Below are positions 57,601 to 64,000 of a stretch of DNA of 64,000 bases, piece by piece. The translations under genes and the position numbers were made by a program. The notes under the pieces are model-generated. The model searched no databases. It was not told the origin of the DNA and worked only from the letters and a program-made list of their open reading frames with translations. Numbering within the stretch: the stretch's first letter is position 1; each line of letters starts with the position of its first letter. The DNA comes from Rhyzopertha dominica (taxonomy: Eukaryota > Arthropoda > Insecta > Coleoptera > Bostrichidae). The DNA lies in the NCBI GenBank assembly GCA_025024175.1, contig QCXZ01000137.1, positions 5,828,001 to 5,892,000 of the forward strand, in the 5' to 3' direction.

Positions 57601-60600
57601 CTTTCGCAGGAATTTTTGACTTCTTGTGTCATCAGTTAGTCGCGATAATTAATCATGAAAGAATTTAGTGATAACTCAGGGTGTGTTCTTTAAGTTGAGA
57701 CCAAGTGGAGCCTTATACTATACATTGTAGTCATTCCAGCACTTTAGTGAACTTTTCCAGCTTTTTAGACATTCAAACGGCTGGAAATCGTGGAAACCGC
57801 AATGACAAACTCGGAGACTTTTCATATGTTGTTTCAGCTTTACGAAAATTATTTTGGGTCTAAGCGTAAAATTCCTGGGCTATTAATATTAGTTTAATAA
57901 TGAGCGAAGAAGAATTATCTAGTACTTCAGCAGAAATAAAACAGCAAGCAGAGTCATCGGTTGATAAACTGCTAAAACCTAAAAAAGAAAAACGTTCTGG
58001 AGCTGCGTACCTATCGCAAAACTATGTCGTGTAAGCAAATAAGAAAAAGAACGTCCAAAACACGAAATGCTGGGAATGTTGACAAATTCTTGCGAGAAGC
58101 AGCAGGTGAAATACACTTATTTACAAAAGCATTTTTCAGTGCAGGCTTCTCACTTTATTTTTTATTTCTAACTATATTTAACTACAGGTCGTGAAAAAAG
58201 CTATGCGTTTCACTCATGTGAAAAAGGTCTCGCGTTTATTGCACACTCGCATGAAAAGAACACTTTTCAAAAGTTGTAAAATATAATTACTTGTGTGGGT
58301 GGGTGGGGTGGTGCTTAAACTATAATAGATTAACATATCTCTCAGGTAAAATAAATTTGAACAGTGTCTTATCAAAAAAAGATCCTAATGATGCAATAGA
58401 TGGTTAATAAAAAGCACAATCGAGTTATCCATGAGAATAAAAAAAATGTATTACCAAGGCTATAATAAAGTCATGTAAAACTAAAGTATTCCTAAACAAA
58501 TTATGGAGACAAACTACAGAATTTAGAACTTAAATTGCAATAAGGTAGTTAAAGAAGCTAAATTGAAATATAACAAAGAATGTGTTAAAAACCTAAGTAG
58601 CTATGGAGTTTTATTAAGTCCAAAATTAGCAATAAACAGACAAAGGATTCCAATAAAATAAGTTTTATTTTTGAGCATAACCAGAAAATTGATAACCCAG
58701 TTGATATTGCTAATAGTATGAATGCATATTTCTGTAGTATTGGTAGCAAGTTCAGTGATTCAATTAAGTCAGGCATATTGCATGCCAAATTATGTAACAA
58801 AACTATGAATTCTGTTTTTATTAATCCAACGGATCAGTAAGCAATGTCAGAGTCAGGTGCGACATATAATCAATTTATGTAGAGAATTGAAGCAATTAAG
58901 GGTATGTCGACCTGGGCATTGTACACAAAGAGTGCTCTTTTTTCTTTTTAGCTAAGCTTTCGACTTTTATTCAAAGTCTTCTTCAGAGCGTCTACAACAA
59001 TATAACAGTAACATTTTAAAAAATAAAAGTTTTAAATTCTACTTACAGAAATTTGAGATTAATTGTACATAGTGTTATTATATATGAAGATATTTTCTAA
59101 AATATAAATGATGTCTTCCTCACGAACAGTTTAAAATCAACGAAATTATAAATCACTTTGAATATCAGATGTGGTACCAACATTAAAAATTTCGAATATG
59201 TGTGTTTAAAACTTTAAATTCCGAAATGCAATAATTACAAATTGAATACTACTTCTTACGTGTACAGATCTTCTGACAATAAATGCGTGTAAATACATAT
59301 TACTAAGTCGCTGCGTATCAGACTTTTTATTAATAGTATTGTTGGCCCTGGTTATATGATACACCTCCAGGATCAACCTTTTGTTAGTATTTATTTCTAC
59401 TTCTAAAATTTTGACATCACCCCAGTCTATTGAGTGATTGTTATTAAGTACATAATTGGCTAGTGCACATCCGTCTCTTTTTTATTTATGTCACTTTTAT
59501 GTAGTTATATTCTATTTTTAATCCACTGGGATGTTTGCCCTACATAAATGTTATCGCAAGTACTAAACTAAACTAAATATAAATCCAACGTAGTATATAG
59601 TTTATTTCCCCTCGTGTTTCATCAATTTAAGTACAGAAAAATTTGTCTGGCCCAATGCTTTAAAATATGCAGTAGTTCCAATTTTTAAATCAGAGGATGA
59701 GTGTAGTGCATGCAACTATAGGCCTATTATTAGTGAAACACATTTATTTTGTAAACTATTTTGGCCATTGAATAAATAANTAAATTTATATTCGCATGCA
59801 CTAATCAATACTTTAAACAAACTATAGGGTCCAAGGGGTTTCGCTGGACCTCGAGGTCTACCAGGAGCCCCAGGTAATCCTGGAATACCCGGTAGTGAAG
59901 GCCCACCAGGCAGCAAAGGACACCCGGGTCCTCCGGGACAATCTGGCGCACCTGGTCATACAGGTCCACCGGGACCAGTTGGGGCACCAGGACCACAAGG
60001 GATGTTAGGACCGCCTGGAATCCCCGGTCCACAGGGCAAACCCGGAGTTCCTGGATTACCTGGTCCAGAAGGCATTCCTGGACAATCAGGGACACCTGGA
60101 ACACCTGGAATGAAAGGCGACCAGGGACTACAGGGACCACCTGGGGCAATTGGGTTTCCGGGAGTTAGAGGCACTAAAGGTGATGAAGGTAAACGAGGCC
60201 CGGCTGGGGAAAAGGGACATAAAGGAGAAAGAGGTCTGGATGGAGAGAAAGGCGACTTCGGTGCCAAAGGTGATGTAGGTCCGCAGGGTGCTCAAGGTGC
60301 TGTGGGTCTGGAAGGCCCAGAAGGTCCGAAGGTAACGCTTTTTTTGTTGAACCTTGTTTTCTAACTTTACTAGTTCGATTGTAACACGTCATTTACATGT
60401 ATTAATCAGTGACATAAGATTTATCTAGACAATGAGGAAGTTACTACACTTATGAGCAAAAGTATTGCATATTTTCAAATGTCAAAATTTCAGCACTGGT
60501 CGGATTGGAATGTCTTTTTTTATTGAAGTTCTTTTATGGGTGAATATGATGTAGTGAGATGTCCAGAAAATAAAATCTACATATTGTACAGAGCGAATAA

Positions 60601-63395
60601 ATAGTGTCATGTTTTCTTCATCAAAGTTTAACGTCTTCTGTGGGCAATGCCTGAGGTTCATACAAACTATTCAGTGAAGTAGCATTGTGTTTCACAAATA
60701 TTAAGTTTTTTTTTTAATCAATGATAATTGATACTTCCCGAGATATTCAATTTTAGGTAAAATATTTTACTAATCAGTACTCAATAAACTTCTATTAGTA
60801 TACTTTGTAATTATTACTTTATATAATGTAACTGTTAAAATAATTATTCTAAATAATACAACAAATACAAACAAATCTGCCAAATGTAATTGTCATTGTC
60901 ATTTATAAATGAATTCAGGCGATAATTAATTATCTTTCATAATATTCAGTTAAAAAAACACATTCCATTCCGAAATATTACTGAAATATTAATTGTCAAA
61001 TTTTGAAAATATGTCATACTTTTGCTCATGTGTGTATTCTTGAAATTATCATGCCACTAAAATAAATTAGCTATTATAATAAATACGTAGGCTAGTCTTA
61101 ATGGAAACAAATAGCATCAATATCCAAATCGATTTAATCTAAATTTGCTAACCTGTTAACATCAATCAATATAGCTTATTATGTAACTACTCCGTTTGTT
61201 GCCTTCTTTTGGAATATAATACCCCAATATTGTCAACATGCAATAAATTGTACAGTGTAGAATATCTTTTTGAGAATGTAAGAACCTGTAGAGAATATCC
61301 AGTACATTTTTCCTCACCGCAGACGGAAATTTTGAAGATTAAGTTCACCATAATATGTACTTTTTCCCAAAAGCCTTGATAATGGTTTAGCGCTTTTATC
61401 TCTTAGTTTAGCATAATTCTGTGTAGGTGTAAAGCTAAGTTAACATACTTATATATGAGCTATACCTAATTCCTACGCACAAAGAAGAAACTATAGACAG
61501 GAACTTAAAGCAGCAGCAATGATTTCTACCTTTCTTGCAAAAGCAAAATATTAAAATTTCTTTAAAGTTTTAAGGATTCGTCTAATATAAATCACATCAA
61601 GTTTTAACAAGAAAGAACGAAAGAGGCGTTCTTGAAACAAATACTGGACTTCACATGTTGTTGCCAAATAACTTATGCATATTACTCTTACCTTTCTATG
61701 CTTTAAAGCTTTATAATATAATAATGAACAAATAAAATCTCTTAGGGATACGAAGGACCCAGGGGTGAAGTCGGTCAAATAGGTCCTCCGGGAGAAAAGG
61801 GGAAAGATGGTGTCCAAGGTTTCCCTGGATATCCGGGAGGACCTGGAGAAAAAGGCGATAAGGGCGCCGAAGGTAAAACAGGTTTACCTGGAGATAAAGG
61901 AGAAAGGGTAAGAACAACGTTCCTAGTAGCTTAAAAAACTACCATATAGTGAATCAATTTTAGTTCACTTTTGTGTACAATACACATGCAACGTATTTTA
62001 TTTTACGGATCGTGTTATAATAATTATAAAATAGTAATTGTTAAAATTAATTATTAGCCTGTGTAACTGGTTGTTATTTAGTGAAACTCCAGTTAAGCAG
62101 ATGAGACCCCTTTTTGCAAGCTTTTTAAACCGAAAAACAAAAGATTTTTTTAAGGAAGAGCATCTTTGAGGCTAATATTGTATAGCAGTGAGTACAACCT
62201 ATTTATTAACTGCAAATTATTATTTTTGACATGGTTTTTAAATAAATTTTGATCTTCCTATAACACTTATAGGTATTGATATTACACCTCGGAGATGGAA
62301 AAATAACTTTTAAAAAATCTGCAGGGAAATCCCGGTGTGCAAGGAGAAAGAGGAGAAACTGGTCCCAGAGGCTTCAGAGGATCGCGAGGACGCAGAGGTA
62401 ACGAAGGAACCCCAGGCCCCAAGGGCGACACCGGACAACCAGGTCCACCCGGACCTGCTGGAGAAATTGGTCCTCAAGGGCCAGAAGGTCCCAAAGGATT
62501 TTTAGGATCACCAGGTCCTCCAGGAACTGACGGTAAAGATGGTTTACCTGGACCTGCCGGAGAGCGAGGACCTCCTGTAAGGAAACAAAACCCTCCTTAT
62601 GTAACATGTGATATTATTGACGTTCCAGGGTGCTAGTGGCCCACCAGGTCCACCTGGTGCACCGGGAGTCGTAGGTCCGCAGGGACCGGCTGGTGAACCC
62701 GGACCAATCGGAGAACCTGGTACCCCAGGAAGTCCGGGAATTCCAGGGGAACCAGGCCTTCCAGGAGAGGCTGGAAAAGAAGGAGCTCCAGGTCCATCGG
62801 GACCTGCTGGAAAGCCGGGACCAGCGGGAGAAACGGGACTTCCCGGGTTTCCGGGAGAACGTGGAACTCCAGGTTTACCGGTATGTCTTTTTTGCAATAT
62901 TGTTACGAAAGACACCGATCACTTAGGCTTTTATCATATATAGTTGGTGTGTCAACTGTCAAAACCTTCCAATTTTTATTTTCGTTGAATACCCTCCATC
63001 GCAGACTGGAAAAAAGTAGCCCTCGTACATAACAAATAATAATTAAAGATAGATTTTATTAATTCTATCAGGGCATGCCTGGTTTGAAAGGAGAAATGGG
63101 ACCGCCAGGACTGCAAGGACCGGCAGGTGATAAGGGCCAACAGGGAGATTCTGGTAAAGACGGAGCACCAGGACCCGAAGGACGCAAAGGACCACCAGGT
63201 CCACATGGCGCAGCCGGCGAGAAAGGTGATAGAGGTGACGCAGGACCTCCCGGTCCTGGTGGTAGGGATGGATTACCTGGAGTGAGAGGCTTACCTGGTC
63301 CTCCTGGACCAATGGGTCCACCTGGAGAGGACGGAGATAAGGGTGATGTCGGTCCACCGGGAGAAAAAGGGTTTAAAGGCGCTAAAGGAGATGCT
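53563..63395 (+). CDS. Fibrillar collagen type V/XI-like alpha chain, 5' part
   Basis: Secreted fibril-forming collagen chain; such chains trimerise in the ER and assemble in the extracellular matrix. Fifteen coding exons with consistent phases: 53563-53632, 53687-53908, 53967-54123, 54175-54337, 54389-54638, 56428-56555, 56606-56800, 56854-56928, 56984-57094, 57145-57405, 59828-60331, 61746-61907, 62325-62576, 62629-62880, 63072-63395. This gives about 1,042 residues; the rest of the helix and the C-propeptide lie beyond the window. The order signal peptide, TSPN/LamG, variable region, minor helix, short interruption, major helix is that of vertebrate COL5A1/COL11A1, and the helix start (LRGP-GPMGLTG in those, [12 protein letters not shown] here) and GEVGQIGP agree. 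Helix exons all begin with a Gly codon and are multiples of 9 bp. One N lies in exon 10. It could also be called an invertebrate A-clade fibrillar chain. Confidence 0.95.
54793..56070 (-). mobile_element. THAP-carrying repeat, copy 2, in collagen intron 5
   Basis: Reverse complement of 34849-36146 over its whole length. The ends read CAATTGGGTAT (54793) and ATACCCAATTG (to 56070), an 11-12 bp terminal inverted repeat clearer than in copy 1. The THAP frame here lies on the plus strand with KCCFVHG, a frameshift after NKIF, and a stop before FFCCEGH. No target duplication was recognised. Confidence 0.7.
56428..57094 (+). CDS. Collagen exons 6-9: variable region, minor helix, helix start
   Basis: Exon 6 is a Thr/Asp-rich variable segment ([28 protein letters not shown]). 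Exon 7 has [17 protein letters not shown], then a short minor helix of about 13 Gly-X-Y triplets ([20 protein letters not shown] to GPPGH) ending HVFLIP. Exon 8 is a non-helical linker with Met/Gln-rich [13 protein letters not shown]. Exon 9 opens the major helix with [17 protein letters not shown]. The same sequence of linker and helix start occurs in vertebrate V/XI chains. Acceptor and donor sites are canonical throughout. Confidence 0.93.
57145..63395 (+). CDS. Collagen exons 10-15: major triple helix (start)
   Basis: Uninterrupted Gly-X-Y repeats over six exons of 261, 504, 162, 252, 252 and 324 bp, all multiples of 9. 162 and 324 are multiples of the 54-bp unit typical of fibrillar collagen genes; the 504-bp exon looks like a fusion of ancestral exons. 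Charged KGE/RGD-like triplets suit fibril assembly; RGDAG occurs near 63231. Many GPP and GLPG triplets offer prolyl hydroxylation sites. The intron before exon 11 is 2.4 kb and full of transposon remains; introns 11, 12 and 13 are 1.4 kb, 0.4 kb and 52 bp. Confidence 0.95.
57901..58150 (+). pseudogene. Crypton-like recombinase remnant in collagen intron 10
   Basis: Begins with ATG 57901: [20 protein letters not shown], then [17 protein letters not shown], a stop, and after an internal deletion NVDKFLREA, then HLFTKA. The N-terminal layout (AESS, LLKPKK, AAYL) parallels the core-binding part at 47543-47734. The catalytic domain is deleted. Identification rests on short matches. Confidence 0.5.
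58945..59580 (-). mobile_element. Penelope-like 3' end inside the LINE
   Basis: Minus strand: FICRANIP (eroded GIY-YIG region), [57 protein letters not shown], the C-terminal sequence of Penelope-like proteins (CALAxH, H-IDW, KRL-LExY). A hammerhead-like motif closes the 3' end at 58951-58989. Different subfamily from the 52 kb copy; same as 32.2 kb. Confidence 0.75.
58951..58989 (-). ncRNA. Hammerhead-ribozyme-like motif
   Basis: Minus strand: stem I GCT/AGC, intact CTGAAGA, one extra A, stem II GACTTT/AAAGTC (6 bp), GAAA, AGCT palindromic stem III and U at the cleavage position. It shows compensatory changes against 32219-32257 in both stem I and stem II. Confidence 0.6.
60447..61034. mobile_element. 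Tc1-type MITE in collagen intron 11
   Basis: Ends CACTTATGAGCAAAAGTATT and CACACATGAGCAAAAGTATG (read inwards) form inverted repeats of about 45 bp, with TA at 60445-60446 and 61035-61036. GAGCAAAAGTAT is close to Tc1-family ends. 588 bp, no coding. Confidence 0.75.
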
Positions 63396-64000
63396 GTAAG
63401 TACTAAATTTAGCAGATGCAAGCAAAACTGCCAGTGCAGATCCTTAGCAAGTGGCTGTATAAGTTAATGAAAGCTTTTGTTTATTAGAAACTATAGGCAA
63501 TGTAGTTTGGGTGTACATTGCGCAATAAAGAATTTTGGCAAAAATTTAACTTGACAGTAAATTAAGGTATGAATTGAATCAGTTGTTGTCGCACTTTCGT
63601 TTCTGAAGAACTTCAAGTTCGTATAGTCACACTATCTTTGTTTCATCTATCGGATCATCGTATTCGTTTCGTTTAAATGTAGAATTATTATAGTGCGATT
63701 GTGTTGATCAAGAACTGCGTGCCTAATTGAAAACACTTTTATTGTGTAAACCAAGAGCTGTATGCTGCTAGCGATAAGTAAGGGAGGAAGTATGTACAAA
63801 TACATATTATCTAAAGTAAACTTGTAAGGGGTTGCCGACCTTGCAAGAAGGACTTAATTAAAAGAGAAATCTTTTAATAACTCAAGCTTTCGTTTTATTT
63901 AAAAACAACATCAGGGCTTCTAACGGCTTGTACCGTTCTCTAATATGTATATTATCGTTACTCAAGAAATACTTACAGCACATTCTTTTTGAAATGTACT
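63396..64000. other. Collagen intron, 5' part, with a PLE tail at its end
   Basis: Intron sequence after donor GTAAGT at 63396. No exon seen to the window edge. From about 63850 a minus-strand Penelope-like tail begins (CTCAAGCTTTCG, then CATCAGGGCTTCTAAC), cut by the window end; it holds a decayed hammerhead-like fold at 63881-63920 (CTGATGT core, stem II GTTTT/AAAAC). Confidence 0.6.

Larger units (their letters stand above)
58500..59745 (+). mobile_element. LINE fragment split by a Penelope-like insertion
   Basis: First part, about 58520-58860: [51 protein letters not shown], which is the endonuclease-RT linker of Jockey/CR1-type LINEs. Second part, about 59630-59730: [22 protein letters not shown], which is the start of the RT. 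Between them lies a minus-strand Penelope-like tail. The copy ends before the collagen acceptor at 59827. Confidence 0.7.

Noticed and set aside
59716..63421. Long proline- and serine-rich open frames on the minus strand
   Set aside because: They are mirror images of the collagen Gly-X-Y exons (GGN-CCN codons stay open on both strands) and lack any signal or domain.

Overview
The window looks like AT-rich, repeat-dense insect DNA, probably from a beetle. This rests on the transposon families present (Penelope-like elements, mariner/Tc1, hAT, Crypton-like), short introns with GTAAG/TTTNCAG junctions, and a fibrillar collagen gene of the type V/XI class that is known from many insects but absent from Drosophila. 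The assignment is inference; no species-diagnostic marker was seen. Scattered N bases show this is draft assembly sequence.

The only securely identified cellular gene is a type V/XI-like fibrillar collagen on the + strand (53563 to beyond the window end). Fifteen coding exons can be placed with consistent splice phases: signal peptide, thrombospondin-N/laminin-G-like domain, a variable and minor-helix segment, then the start of the major triple helix, about 1,042 residues before the window ends. Its introns carry a THAP-domain repeat, a Crypton-like remnant, a LINE split by a Penelope-like element, and a Tc1-type MITE. Two weaker gene candidates are a possible terminal exon of a secreted-peptide precursor at 4753-4949 (+) and a small two-exon transcript unit at about 24865-25480 (-).

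The other 53 kb is mostly transposon debris. By region: 1-9 kb, Penelope-like tails, two large inverted pairs of such tails and a LINE remnant; 10-12.9 kb, diverged tandem repeats around a hAT element that contains a long-inverted-repeat element; 15.5-21.4 kb, LINE remnants and a palindromic 21-bp minisatellite; 21.7-23.2 kb, a nearly intact DD41D mariner-like element; 26-29 kb, a Penelope-like element with RT and GIY-YIG remains; 31-36 kb, decayed DDE transposases and THAP repeat copy 1; 37.5-43.7 kb, a mariner, a Crypton-like remnant, a hAT MITE with a perfect 8-bp target duplication and a second DD41D element with about 345-bp terminal repeats; 45-49 kb, a LINE 3' end, the best preserved Crypton-like recombinase and a transposase C-terminus; 52-53 kb, another Penelope-like 3' half.

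The most interesting recurring signal is an RNA-fold signature. The Penelope-like copies carry hammerhead-ribozyme-like motifs (CUGANGA, stem II, GAAA, minimal stem III, cleavage-site U-H, stem I). I count eleven copies on both strands. Stems I and II differ in sequence between subfamilies but keep their pairing, and nearly every copy has one extra nucleotide between the CUGANGA box and stem II.
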